DNA from: Pseudomonas sp. 8Z
GTDB taxonomy: Bacteria > Pseudomonadota > Gammaproteobacteria > Pseudomonadales > Pseudomonadaceae
NCBI RefSeq assembly: GCF_902506535.1
Contig: NZ_LR733824.1
Location: forward strand, 372,001 to 436,000
Reading direction: 5' to 3'
DNA: 64,000 nucleotides
The notes beneath the pieces are model-generated. The model searched no databases and was not told the DNA's origin. It saw only the letters and a list, made by a program, of their open reading frames with translations. Numbering within the stretch: position 1 is the stretch's first letter; the number at the start of each line of letters is the position of its first letter. Below, piece after piece: positions 55,375 through 64,000 of this stretch. The position numbers were made by a program, and so were the translations under genes.

Positions 55375-57174
55375 TCAGGCCTTGGTGCTGGCGATAAAGG
55401 CGCGCCAGCCACCGAAGCTGGTGATATCGCGCGCGCCGTCCAGCGCATAGGGCTCGCAGATAAAGCCCTTGACCCAGCGGCCGTCGGCCAGCTCCAGGTT
55501 GCCGATGCCCAAGGGTGGCGGGATTTCCGCGACGAATTCGCCGAAGCGCGCCTGCGGTATGTCCCACAGCTCGACGATGATCGCCGCGCCATCTTCGGCA
55601 ACCCGCGCCAGGCCTGGTTTGGGCGGTACGGTGCCGGGCAGCGCGTAGAGGCGGTAATGCGCGGCGCTGGTGGTCTGCTCCACCAGCACGGCATCGCGTG
55701 TGCTGAGCTGGAAGTTCAGTGGCATGCCGGTCAGGTGTGCGCCGACCACGGCGACGCGGATGCTGCCGGGTGCCTGTTTGTCGCTGGCAGTTTGCGCAGG
55801 TAGCGGCTTGCCGGTGGCGCCCAGCGGCAGATTGAGCGCCTGCTGCCAGCGCTGGCCGAAGGCGGCCAGTGCCTGGTCATGCCAGGCCGGAGCGATCAGG
55901 GTGATGCCGGCCGGCAGGCCATCTGCGCGAAAGCCTGCGGGCACGGCCAGAGCGGACAAGTCAGCGAGGTTGGTGAAGTTGGTGTAGGTGCCGAACTGGC
56001 TGTTGAACAGCACGGGTTCGGCCTCCATCTCAGCCAGGGTGCGAATGGTCGGCGAGGTCGCTACGACCAGCGCGTCGAAGTCGGCCAGCACGTCGTTGAT
56101 CACGCGACTCAGTTCGGCGCGGATGTATTCGGCCTTGTAGGCATCGCAGGCGCTGTACTTGTGGCCGCCCGCGACGATGCCGCGCACCACCGGGTTGATG
56201 TGTTCGGGGTTCACGCCTTCCACCGCGACGGTGCGCTCGGCAACCCAGGAGCCGTAGTAGAGCTGCTCGGCCAGTTGCTGGAAGGGGGCGAAATCGATTT
56301 CCACCAGCTCGGCACCCAGCTCGCGCAGTTTACCCAGCGCGGCCTCGTAGACGGCCTGGTTCTGGCTGTCGCCGAAAAACTCGGGGTTGCTCGGCACGGC
56401 CAGGCGCGGCTGGGTCGGCATGCCGACCTTGGCGCTGTTGGGGTTCTTGCGGCTGTAGGCATCGGCGGCGTCATAGCCACCGGCGATATTGGCTACGGTT
56501 AGAGCGTCGCTGACGGTCAGAGCGAACACGGAGATGCAGTCCAGGGTGCGGCATGCTGGTACCAGACCGGTGTTGGGCAGCCAGCCCTTGGTCGGTTTGA
56601 GCCCGACGATATTGTTGAAACCGGCTGGTACGCGGCCCGAGCCGGCAGTGTCGGTGCCCAGGGCGAAGGGCACCAGGCCACGGGCGACCACGCTGGCCGA
56701 GCCGGAGCTGGAGCCGCCGCTGACGTAATCCGGGTCGAAGCTGTTGCTGACCGCGCCATAAGGCGAGCGGGTGCCGACCAGGCCGGTGGCGAACTGATCG
56801 AGGTTGGTCTTGCCGATCAGGATGGCGCCGGCGGCGCGCAGGCGGGCGACCACGGTGGCGTCGGCCGCAGCTTCGTAGGCGAACTCGGGGCAGGCGGCGG
56901 TGGTTGGCCAGCCTGCGGCGTCGATGTTGTCCTTGATGGCGAAGGGCACGCCGTACAGCGGCAGTTTGCTGGTGTCGCCACCTGCAGCTTGCAGGGCGGC
57001 GGCCAGGTCGGCGAACTGCTTGGCGAGTCGCGCTTCGCTAGCCAGGATGATCCAGGCGTTGTCGGCGTCGTTCAGTTCGGCGCGCAGAGCGCCGATCAGC
57101 TCGGCAGGTGTTTGGCCATCGCGGTAGGCCTGTTGCCATTGGGCGAGAGTGAAGGCATGAGGTGCGTTGCGCAT
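55375..57174 (-). CDS. atzF: Allophanate hydrolase
   Basis: 599 aa from the ATG at 57174 with GGGA 9 nt upstream; an ATG at 57189 adds five residues. The amidase-signature triad is visible: K81 (FAIKDN), cis-Ser in GGSSSGSA (~153-160) and S179 (TDTAGSGR). A C-terminal allophanate hydrolase domain follows from ~440. It converts allophanate to ammonia and CO2. No urea carboxylase gene is adjacent, so the allophanate source must be elsewhere, or the enzyme serves another amide. Confidence 0.93.
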   Translation of the reverse strand: MRNAPHAFTLAQWQQAYRDGQTPAELIGALRAELNDADNAWIILASEARLAKQFADLAAALQAAGGDTSKLPLYGVPFAIKDNIDAAGWPTTAACPEFAYEAAADATVVARLRAAGAILIGKTNLDQFATGLVGTRSPYGAVSNSFDPDYVSGGSSSGSASVVARGLVPFALGTDTAGSGRVPAGFNNIVGLKPTKGWLPNTGLVPACRTLDCISVFALTVSDALTVANIAGGYDAADAYSRKNPNSAKVGMPTQPRLAVPSNPEFFGDSQNQAVYEAALGKLRELGAELVEIDFAPFQQLAEQLYYGSWVAERTVAVEGVNPEHINPVVRGIVAGGHKYSACDAYKAEYIRAELSRVINDVLADFDALVVATSPTIRTLAEMEAEPVLFNSQFGTYTNFTNLADLSALAVPAGFRADGLPAGITLIAPAWHDQALAAFGQRWQQALNLPLGATGKPLPAQTASDKQAPGSIRVAVVGAHLTGMPLNFQLSTRDAVLVEQTTSAAHYRLYALPGTVPPKPGLARVAEDGAAIIVELWDIPQARFGEFVAEIPPPLGIGNLELADGRWVKGFICEPYALDGARDITSFGGWRAFIASTKA

Positions 57175-57214
57175 GTGCTGAGATCCCATCTTGTATCCAA
57201 GTTGGGGTCAGCAG

Positions 57215-57230
57215 AGCAACGAGGGTGCCA
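57215..57230 (-). promoter_or_regulatory. Sigma-54-type promoter for atzF-gntR-urtABCDE
   Basis: On the minus strand TGGCACCCTCGTTGCT fits TGGCACG-N4-TTGCW with one mismatch and correct GG-N10-GC spacing. Transcription would start ~30 nt before the ATG at 57174. Confidence 0.7.
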
Positions 57231-57314
57231 GGTCGCTGCAGGCTTGTATTTTCAGGGGTTACAGCGCGTTGACTGCGATCATGGCGGGGCTTTCGCACCG
57301 AGCTGGGGCCGACC

Positions 57315-57331
57315 TGCAAGCGAATGGTGCA
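57315..57331. promoter_or_regulatory. NtrC-like site upstream of atzF
   Basis: TGCAAG-CGAAT-GGTGCA has one perfect and one 4/6 half-site of the TGCACC-N5-GGTGCA dyad. It is ~90 bp upstream of the -24/-12 element. Confidence 0.55.
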
Positions 57332-57387
57332 GCGCTTTAGCGGCTGTTGGTGCGCGCAGCGTCGAGTACGAGATACCGCCTGAAGCC

Positions 57388-57981
57388 TCAAGGCATCAGA
57401 TAGTTCTTCACCCCGGTGAAGATGATCTGCGCGGCCAGGGCGCAGACGAAAAGGCCCATCAGGCGGCTGACGATCTGCAAGCCCTGATCACCGAGCAGGC
57501 GCTCGAACTGGTTGGACAGGTACAGCACCACGCCGACGGTGAGGCTGGCGAGGAAGATCGCCGCCACGGCCACCAGCTTGTCGTCCCAGTTCGGATGCCC
57601 GGCGCCCATCAGCAGCAGCGCACCGATGGTGCCGGGGCCGACGGTGATGGGAATGGTCAGCGGCACGATGGTCACATCCTGCTGCACGTTGTCGCTCTGC
57701 ACCGCCGATTTGCCCTGGGCCATGCCGAGGGCGGAGATGAACAGCACGCTGCCGGCGCCAATGCGGAAGGCGTCGATGGTGATGCCGAACAGGGTGAAGA
57801 TATGCCGACCGAACAGGTACAACAGCACGCTGGCCACTAGCACGCCGGCGGCCACCTTCCAGGCCAGGCGCTTGCGCTCCTTGAGCGTGTAGCCGCGGCT
57901 CAGGCCGATGAAGCACGAGAGGACGAAAAATGGGCTGTAGAGCACCAGCAGTTTCAGGTAGAGCGTGAACAGTTCGGACAT
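57388..57981 (-). CDS. MarC-family integral membrane protein
   Basis: 197 aa from the ATG at 57981 (MSELFTLYLKLLVLYSPFFVL). Six membrane helices; conserved I-P-I-T-V-G-P-G-T-I-G and F-R-I-G-A-G segments define MarC/YhgN-type proteins. Function is unresolved and no longer tied to antibiotic resistance. Monocistronic. Confidence 0.9.
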   Translation of the reverse strand: MSELFTLYLKLLVLYSPFFVLSCFIGLSRGYTLKERKRLAWKVAAGVLVASVLLYLFGRHIFTLFGITIDAFRIGAGSVLFISALGMAQGKSAVQSDNVQQDVTIVPLTIPITVGPGTIGALLLMGAGHPNWDDKLVAVAAIFLASLTVGVVLYLSNQFERLLGDQGLQIVSRLMGLFVCALAAQIIFTGVKNYLMP

Positions 57982-58023
57982 CGAGGGCTCGTGTGCAAAG
58001 AGCTGTGAGAGTGGGGCAACAGC

Positions 58024-58076
58024 GTAGGGCGGATGCAACCCGCCATTGATAATCAGGCGGCGGGTTTCACCCGCCC
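58024..58076. repeat. REP pair upstream of marC
   Basis: GTAGGGCGGATGCAACCCGCC and reverse GGCGGGTTTCACCCGCCCTA face each other. They directly abut the MITE-like element to the right. Confidence 0.75.
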
Positions 58077-58251
58077 TAAGAGCCTGTTCACGATCTTTCT
58101 CCGCTGTGTAACGAAATTGGTGGGCTGAAGCCCACCCTACGGGATCCGAGCAACTGTAGGGTGGGCTTCAGCCCACCGTCTCATCATAAATTGCAAGATT
58201 TTGCAGATAAACGGATAGAAACTAGCTTAAAGATCATGAGCAGGCCCTAAG
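58077..58251. mobile_element. MITE-like element with 22-bp terminal inverted repeats
   Basis: 58077-58098 (TAAGAGCCTGTTCACGATCTTT) and the complement of 58229-58250 match at 18 of 22 positions. CCCTAAGA occurs at both ends. Inside is a second palindrome, GGTGGGCTGAAGCCCACCCTAC, facing its reverse copy (58119-58181). No coding capacity. It lies between marC and retS. Confidence 0.6.
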
Positions 58252-58254
58252 ACA

Positions 58255-61041
58255 CTACGACGGCTCGCGCTGGCGCTGCAGTTCGCGTTCGTTGATCCAA
58301 TGTTCGAGCAACTCGCGCAACTGCGACAGCTCCACCGGTTTGGACATATGGCCATCCATGCCCACGGCGCGTGCGTGCTCTTTGTGCTCGTCGAGAATAT
58401 GCGCGGTCAGCGCGACCACGGGGGTGCGCGGGCGCTGCTCGGCTGCTTCCCAGGCGCGTAGCTGCTCGGTCGCGGAGAAGCCGTCGAGCACCGGCATTTC
58501 ACAATCCATCAGCACCAGATCGTAGCGCTGGGCCTTCATCGCACTGAGGGCTTGCTCGCCATTGCTGGCGGTATCCGGCTTGAGATTGAGTTTGCCGAGC
58601 ATGCCGCGGATCACCTTGGTGGAGATGCTGTTGTCCTCGGCCACCAGAATGCGAAAGTCCTCCGGTACGTTCAGCGGTGTGCTGACCGGCGTGGGCGCAG
58701 CCTGCGTCGGCACGGTGTTGGGGCGCCGGGACAGCTCGTCGGCCAGGGTGGTCTTGAGCGTGTAGCCGGCCACAGGTTTGGCCAGGATACGTTTGATCCC
58801 GGCGTTGCGTGCAATCACCTTGCTCGGCGCGTTGCTGATACCGGTGAGCATGATCAGCAGAATATCGTGGTTGAGGCTGGGGTCTTCCTTGATCCGTGCG
58901 GCCAGTTGCATGCCGGTCATGCCGGGCATGTCCTGATCGAGCAGCACAGCATCGAAGTATTCACGCATGTGCGACTTGGTGCGCAGCAGGGCCAGGGCTT
59001 CTTTGCCGGAGGGCACGGCGCTGACCTGCAGGCCCCAGGCGTTGCATTGCTGCACCAGCACCTTGCGGCAGGTGTCGTTGTCGTCCACCACCAGCAGGCG
59101 CGCGCCCTGTAACGGGCTGTCCAGATCGGTTTCGGGTTGCTCCAGGCGCTCTGCATCGAGCGGCAGGGCCAGCCACAAGGTGGTGCCCTGGTTGCCGCTG
59201 CCCTGAATGCCGAACTCGCCCCCCATCAGGCGCACCAACTGACGCGCGATGATCAGGCCAAGGCGCCCGCCCAGGCGGGTGGCGGCGAGGAAGTCACGAC
59301 TCTGTAGTTCGGCGTTGAGCAGGGCGTCGCGCTCTTCGGGCTGTAGCGGGCGGCCACTGTCTTGTACGGCGATGCGCAGGCGCTGCTGGCCTTTGCTGCT
59401 GTCCAGCGCGGCGACCAGCAGAATTTCGCCCTCGTCGGTTTGTTTGAAGGCATTGTCGAGCAGGCTCAGCAGGGCTTGGCGCAGACGCGTGGGATCGCCG
59501 CTGACCACGCGCGGTACTTGTGGCTGGATGAAGCTGATCAGCTCGACCTTTTGTTGCTCGGCCTTGGCGCGGAAGATGTCGAGGCAGTCCTCGATCAGTG
59601 CGCCGAGGTCGAACTGCACGTCATCGAGCTCGATCTGCCCGGATTCCAGCTTGGAAATATCGAGAATTTCGTTGATCAGGGTAAGTAGCTCATTGCCCGA
59701 GCTGTGAATGGTCTGCACGTAATCGCGCTGCTTGGCCGACAGTGGTGTGCCCAGCAGCAGCTCGGTCATGCCCAGCACACCGTTCATGGGGGTGCGAATC
59801 TCGTGGCTGATCTTGGCCAGAAACTCGGCCTTGGCGCGTAGCTCGGCGCTGCTGGCGGCCAGTGCGGTGCGGCTGTCGAGGGTGTCGTAGTTGATCTGCC
59901 GCTGGCGCTCGGTCAGCGACACACTGAGGATCAAACCGGCCAGCGTGGCGACGCCGAACACGCCGAGCACCAACCAGCCGGGGTTGAGCTGATCGAGGCC
60001 GAACAACACCGGCACGAAGAAACCAAAGCCCATGTTGAACACCAGCGTGCCAACTATTACCAGGCGGATTGGCTGGTAACCCGCGCGCCAATGCAGGGTG
60101 CTGATCAGCAGCAGATTGATGGTGCTCAGCGCCACCAGCGCATAGACCAGCGAGCTGAACCAGAGCCAGCCGGTGACGGCGATCAGTAGCCCGTAGCCGA
60201 GAATTAGCAGGGCATTGCCTTGCAGCAGGCGGTTGAGCACGCTGTGCTGCACTCGCGTACCGTGCACGAAGGCCAGGCCGAAGGCCTGCACGCTGAAGGC
60301 GGCAGCGAGTGCCGAGAGGTCGGCGACCAGCGACTGGTTGTAGCCCAGTTGTGGCAGCCACTGGGCAAATACGCCGAGGTTGGCCGCCGAGCAGATGCTC
60401 AGGTTGAAGTTGACACTGGCCAGCCACAGGCTGGTGGCGCTGCGGCTGTAGAGGAAGCGCACCAGGTTGTACAGGGTCAGCAGCAACAGTGCGCCGAACA
60501 GTACGCCATAGAGATAGGCGGGTTTTTCCAGGCCCACCAGCTCGGTCTGATCCATGATCTTGAACCAGGTCATCAGCGGGTGGTTGGAGGTCAGGCGGAC
60601 ATAGGCGACGCGCGCTTGCTGGTCATTGGGCAGCGGCATCAGGTAGAAGCGCGAAGGCAGTGGGCGTGAATCCAGGGGTCTGGCTTCGCCGGTTTGCAGG
60701 TTTTGCTCCAGTTGGCCGTCGCGTAGCAGGTAGTAGTCGAGGTACTGCACCCGTGGCGAGAAAATCCACAACCAGCTCGGCTCGCTCTGCGGCGGCAGCT
60801 CGACCTGTAACCAGACGGCATGCTTGCTGGGGGGGAAGGTGAAGGACTGTTTATCGAGGGGCTTGAACTGCTGGCGTTGGGCGCGGATGTCCTCAAGGCT
60901 CAGGCGTGCGGTGTCATCGATCAGGTAAGACCAATTTTGTCCGCCAACCGGTATGCCGACCGCCTTGGCCGCCAGGGGCAAGGTGAGCAGCAATATGCTG
61001 ACAATGAAGCCGATGGCAGTCCTGAGCCGGTGCACGGGCAA
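58255..61041 (-). CDS. retS: Hybrid sensor kinase RetS
   Basis: 928 aa. Signal peptide/helix 8-27, periplasmic 7TMR-DISMED2 sensor (~30-170), seven helices (~175-375), HisKA with H413 ([13 protein letters not shown]), a HATPase domain (~510-630), then receiver domains with D702 (VLLDQDMPG) and D846 (VLMDCEMPV). The G1 box is degenerate ([10 protein letters not shown]). Architecture, length and place beside purD match P. aeruginosa RetS, which restrains GacS and so controls sRNA-dependent biofilm/virulence switching. Confidence 0.95.
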   Translation of the reverse strand: MPVHRLRTAIGFIVSILLLTLPLAAKAVGIPVGGQNWSYLIDDTARLSLEDIRAQRQQFKPLDKQSFTFPPSKHAVWLQVELPPQSEPSWLWIFSPRVQYLDYYLLRDGQLEQNLQTGEARPLDSRPLPSRFYLMPLPNDQQARVAYVRLTSNHPLMTWFKIMDQTELVGLEKPAYLYGVLFGALLLLTLYNLVRFLYSRSATSLWLASVNFNLSICSAANLGVFAQWLPQLGYNQSLVADLSALAAAFSVQAFGLAFVHGTRVQHSVLNRLLQGNALLILGYGLLIAVTGWLWFSSLVYALVALSTINLLLISTLHWRAGYQPIRLVIVGTLVFNMGFGFFVPVLFGLDQLNPGWLVLGVFGVATLAGLILSVSLTERQRQINYDTLDSRTALAASSAELRAKAEFLAKISHEIRTPMNGVLGMTELLLGTPLSAKQRDYVQTIHSSGNELLTLINEILDISKLESGQIELDDVQFDLGALIEDCLDIFRAKAEQQKVELISFIQPQVPRVVSGDPTRLRQALLSLLDNAFKQTDEGEILLVAALDSSKGQQRLRIAVQDSGRPLQPEERDALLNAELQSRDFLAATRLGGRLGLIIARQLVRLMGGEFGIQGSGNQGTTLWLALPLDAERLEQPETDLDSPLQGARLLVVDDNDTCRKVLVQQCNAWGLQVSAVPSGKEALALLRTKSHMREYFDAVLLDQDMPGMTGMQLAARIKEDPSLNHDILLIMLTGISNAPSKVIARNAGIKRILAKPVAGYTLKTTLADELSRRPNTVPTQAAPTPVSTPLNVPEDFRILVAEDNSISTKVIRGMLGKLNLKPDTASNGEQALSAMKAQRYDLVLMDCEMPVLDGFSATEQLRAWEAAEQRPRTPVVALTAHILDEHKEHARAVGMDGHMSKPVELSQLRELLEHWINERELQRQREPS

Positions 61042-61154
61042 TTCCCTTCTAAACCAGTGGCCGGATTATAGCCAAGCATTTGCCGGGGGGAATACGACGC
61101 AGGTAGGCATTTGCTGCCTTGCCGGAGGCTCTGCGTCGCATTGTTCGCATTTGC

Positions 61155-62444
61155 TCAGCTTTCGCCGCGTTCGCGTGCGATAGCGCGGTAGCCGATGTCG
61201 TTACGGTGGAACATGCCGTTCCAGCGAATCTTCTCGGCCAGGCGGTAGGCCTGCTGCTGGGCATCGGCCACGCTGGCACCGATGGCGGTGGCGCACAGCA
61301 CGCGGCCGCCGGCGGTGACGATCTGGCCGTCTTTGAGCGCGGTGCCGGCGTGGAACACTTTGCCGTCGAGCTGGGCCGCGTCGTCTAGGCCCTCGATGAC
61401 GTCACCTTTGGCGTAGTCGCCCGGATAACCGCCAGCAGCCAGCACCACGCCGACGGTCGGACGCGGATCCCAGGTCGCTTCGACCTTGTTCAGCGCCTTG
61501 GCCAGCGCGGCCTCGACCAGCAGCACCAGGGAGCTTTCCAGGCGGCACATGATCGGCTGGGTTTCCGGGTCGCCGAAGCGGCAGTTGAACTCGATGACTT
61601 TCGGCGCGCCGACCTTGTCGATCATCAGGCCTGCATAGAGGAAGCCGGTGTAGACGTTGCCTTCGCTGGCCATGCCGCGAACGGTCGGGTAGATGACTTC
61701 GTCCATCACGCGTTTGTGCACTTCGGCGGTGACCACCGGGGCTGGCGAGTAGGCGCCCATACCGCCAGTGTTCGGGCCGGTATCGGCGTCGCCGACGCGC
61801 TTGTGATCCTGGCTGGTGGCCATCGGCAGCACGTTTTCGCCGTCGACCATGACGATAAAGCTGGCTTCTTCGCCGTCGAGGAACTCCTCGATTACCACGC
61901 GCGAACCAGCGTCACCGAAGGCGTTGCCGGCGAGCATGTCGCGCACGGCGTCTTCGGCTTCCTGCAGGGTCATGGCGACAATCACGCCTTTGCCGGCGGC
62001 CAGGCCGTCGGCCTTGATCACGATGGGGGCGCCTTTCTCGCGCAGATAGGCCAGTGCCGGCTCGACTTCGGTGAAGTTCTGGTAGTCGGCGGTCGGAATC
62101 TTCTGGCGCGCCAGGAAATCCTTGGTGAAGGCCTTGGAGCCTTCCAACTGCGCGGCTGCGGCGGTTGGGCCGAAAATGTCCAGGCCGCGCTTGCGGAACA
62201 GGTCGACCACGCCTTTGACCAGTGGCGCTTCCGGGCCAACGATGGTCAGGGCGACGTTTTTCTCGGCGAAGTCAGCAAGCTGCTCGATGGCCAGCACGTC
62301 GATGGCGACGTTCTCGCATTTGTCTTCGACGGCGGTGCCGGCGTTGCCCGGTGCGACGAAGACTTTCTCGACGCGCTTGTCCTGCGCCACTTTCCAGGCC
62401 AGGGCGTGCTCGCGGCCGCCGCTGCCGATGATCAGTACGTTCAT
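61155..62444 (-). CDS. purD: Phosphoribosylamine-glycine ligase PurD
   Basis: 429 aa, MNVLIIGSGGREHALAWKVAQ. ATP-grasp enzyme of purine synthesis: G-P-E-A-P-L-V-K-G, K-A-D-G-L-A-A-G-K-G-V and E-F-N-C-R-F-G-D-P-E-T-Q are intact. It lies 115 bp downstream of purH in the usual purHD order. Confidence 0.98.
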   Translation of the reverse strand: MNVLIIGSGGREHALAWKVAQDKRVEKVFVAPGNAGTAVEDKCENVAIDVLAIEQLADFAEKNVALTIVGPEAPLVKGVVDLFRKRGLDIFGPTAAAAQLEGSKAFTKDFLARQKIPTADYQNFTEVEPALAYLREKGAPIVIKADGLAAGKGVIVAMTLQEAEDAVRDMLAGNAFGDAGSRVVIEEFLDGEEASFIVMVDGENVLPMATSQDHKRVGDADTGPNTGGMGAYSPAPVVTAEVHKRVMDEVIYPTVRGMASEGNVYTGFLYAGLMIDKVGAPKVIEFNCRFGDPETQPIMCRLESSLVLLVEAALAKALNKVEATWDPRPTVGVVLAAGGYPGDYAKGDVIEGLDDAAQLDGKVFHAGTALKDGQIVTAGGRVLCATAIGASVADAQQQAYRLAEKIRWNGMFHRNDIGYRAIARERGES

Positions 62445-62529
62445 GTTTCTCTCCCAATGGAGGCGGGCCGACGGCCCGTTCGGTGGATAGGAAAAGCGTT
62501 ATCCACCCTACGAAATAAGGTTGGCGTAG

Positions 62530-62553
62530 GGTGGATGGCCGAAGCCATCCACC
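62530..62553. repeat. Hairpin between purH and purD
   Basis: GGTGGATGGC-CGAA-GCCATCCACC, 10-bp stem with a tetraloop, 7 bp after the purH stop on the minus strand. A related GGTGGATA...TATCCACC-like inverted pair lies at ~62482-62508. Confidence 0.6.
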
Positions 62554-62559
62554 AGCCAA

Positions 62560-64000
62560 TCAGTGCCTGAAATGGCGCATGCCGGTGAACACCATGGCAA
62601 TGCCGGCTTCGTCGGCTGCGGCGATCACCTCGTTGTCGCGCATCGAGCCACCCGGTTGGATCACTGCGGTGATGCCGACCTTGGCGGCGTTGTCGATGCC
62701 GTCGCGGAAGGGGAAGAAGGCGTCCGAGGCCATGACGGCGCCCGGTACCGGCAGGCCGGCGTGCTCGGCCTTGATCGCGGCGATGCGGGCGGAGTTTACG
62801 CGGCTCATCTGGCCGGCGCCGACGCCGACGGTCTGACGGTTTTTGGCGTAGACGATGGCGTTGGATTTGACGAACTTGGCCACTTTCCAGGCGAAGATCA
62901 GGTCATGGATTTCCTGCTCGCTTGGCGCGCGCTGGGTGACGATCTTCAGGTCTTCTGCCTTGATCATGCCAATGTCGCGGCTCTGTACCAGCAGACCGCC
63001 GTTGACGCGCTTGAAGTCCCAGCCAGCAGCACGCTCGGAAGGCCATTCGCCGCATTCGAGCAGGCGTACGTTGGCCTTGGCTGCCACTACTTCACGAGCG
63101 GCGGCGCTGATTTTCGGGGCGATGATCACTTCGACGAACTGGCGCTCGACGATGGCCTTGGCGGTTTCGCCGTCCAGCTCGCGGTTGAAGGCGATGATGC
63201 CGCCGAAGGCCGACTCGGTGTCGGTGGCGTAGGCCAGGTCGTAGGCCTTGCGGATGCCGCCTTCGTCTTCAGGTACCACGGCGACGCCGCACGGGTTGGC
63301 GTGCTTGACGATGACGCAGGCCGGCTTGACGAAGCTCTTCACGCACTCCAGCGCGGCGTCGGTGTCGGCCACGTTGTTGAACGACAGTTCTTTGCCCTGC
63401 AGTTGCACGGCGGTGGAGACGCTGGCTTCGCCCTTCTTCGCTTCCACGTAGAACGCCGCGCTCTGGTGCGGGTTCTCGCCGTAGCGCATTTCCTGCGCCT
63501 TGACGAACTGGCTGTTGAAGGTGCGCGGGAAGGCGCCACGGCCTTCGGTGGACAGGGTGTCACGCGCCTGGTCGATGGTGCCCAGGTAGTTGGCGATCAT
63601 GCCGTCGTAGGCCGCGGTGTGCTCGAAGGCTTTCAGGGCCAGATCGAAGCGCTGGGCGTAGCTCAGGCCGCCAGCTTTCAGCGAGGTGACGATGCCGGCG
63701 TAATCGCCGGTGTTGACCACGATGGCTACATCCTTGTGGTTCTTCGCCGCGCTGCGGACCATGGTCGGGCCGCCGATGTCGATGTTCTCGATGGCATCGG
63801 CCAGATCGCAGTCAGGCTTGGCCACTGTGGCTTCGAAGGGATACAGATTGACCGCTACCAGATCGATCGGCTTGATGCCGTGCTCGTCCATCACCGCGCC
63901 GTCCAGGGCACGACGGCCAAGGATGCCACCGTGAATTTTCGGGTGCAGGGTCTTGACCCGACCATCCATCATTTCCGGGAAACCGGTGTAATCAGCCACT
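62560..64000 (-). CDS. purH: AICAR transformylase/IMP cyclohydrolase PurH (5' end outside window)
   Basis: The visible 480 codons run to the TGA at 62560. The first codons read [20 protein letters not shown], which is internal to the IMP cyclohydrolase domain, so about 55 N-terminal residues are outside. The transformylase domain carries K-H-A-N-P-C-G-V-A and the C-terminus ends GMRHFRH. Catalyses the last two steps to IMP. Confidence 0.97.
   Translation of the reverse strand, partial: VADYTGFPEMMDGRVKTLHPKIHGGILGRRALDGAVMDEHGIKPIDLVAVNLYPFEATVAKPDCDLADAIENIDIGGPTMVRSAAKNHKDVAIVVNTGDYAGIVTSLKAGGLSYAQRFDLALKAFEHTAAYDGMIANYLGTIDQARDTLSTEGRGAFPRTFNSQFVKAQEMRYGENPHQSAAFYVEAKKGEASVSTAVQLQGKELSFNNVADTDAALECVKSFVKPACVIVKHANPCGVAVVPEDEGGIRKAYDLAYATDTESAFGGIIAFNRELDGETAKAIVERQFVEVIIAPKISAAAREVVAAKANVRLLECGEWPSERAAGWDFKRVNGGLLVQSRDIGMIKAEDLKIVTQRAPSEQEIHDLIFAWKVAKFVKSNAIVYAKNRQTVGVGAGQMSRVNSARIAAIKAEHAGLPVPGAVMASDAFFPFRDGIDNAAKVGITAVIQPGGSMRDNEVIAAADEAGIAMVFTGMRHFRH

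Overview
The window reads as a chromosomal segment of a Pseudomonas species. It has high GC, azurin, a RetS-type hybrid kinase next to purD/purH, desT-desCB next to ureEFG, and a urease cluster whose order matches what I remember of the P. aeruginosa PA4854-PA4923 region. Accessory DNA and REP-type palindromes suggest the P. mendocina/oleovorans lineage, but that is inference. No rRNA, tRNA, CRISPR array or prophage is visible. A single lone tail-collar gene is present.

Left arm (1-14379, all minus strand). This is one long operon-like block. It starts with an RND-type periplasmic adaptor, a GAF-HlyD adaptor and an M50 protease-HlyD fusion, which overlap by 4 bases at each junction. An Asp/Asn beta-hydroxylase-like protein, a sulfotransferase, a GNAT acetyltransferase, a DUF6916-like protein and a phage tail-collar (MdpB-like) protein follow. 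It ends in a giant DUF4347/Ig-like/autotransporter-repeat surface protein that runs off the window. This export, modification and adhesin set is the best candidate for an undescribed system.

14601-21388 (plus strand) is the DUF2126 transglutaminase / ATP-grasp plus alpha-E / transglutaminase operon, a widespread set whose product is unknown to me. Azurin, a DUF808 membrane protein and a LOG-family protein follow on the minus strand. Between 21.9 and 24.8 kb lie poorly coding spacers with five perfect TGTGGATAA 9-mers and a 184-bp MITE-like element.

24799-30303 holds ureEFG-hupE (minus) and desT facing desC-desB (membrane lipid desaturation). 30334-42074 is a mixed housekeeping and accessory stretch: a small repeat protein, AEC transporter, ABM monooxygenase, DJ-1/PfpI protein, an Hsp70 of YegD type, membrane proteins, two paralogous solute-binding proteins, a GspF-like protein, a PA4872-like oxaloacetate decarboxylase, a DksA/TraR zinc-finger protein and a hemerythrin.

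42250-42792 is a RAYT (REP-associated tyrosine transposase) bracketed by 72-bp REP-bearing repeats. Then come ureD-ureA-GNAT-GNAT-ureB-ureC, an SDR oxidoreductase, and the urea uptake and use operon atzF-gntR-urtABCDE (all minus strand). Each of the three urea transcription units (ureE, ureD, atzF) has a sigma-54-like -24/-12 element with an NtrC-like dyad upstream, so together they look like one nitrogen-starvation regulon: uptake by UrtABCDE, hydrolysis by UreABC matured by UreDEFG, with HupE as a likely nickel importer. The right end holds marC, retS, purD and the 5'-truncated purH.

REP-type inverted repeats sit at three of the four urt junctions and at several other gene ends.
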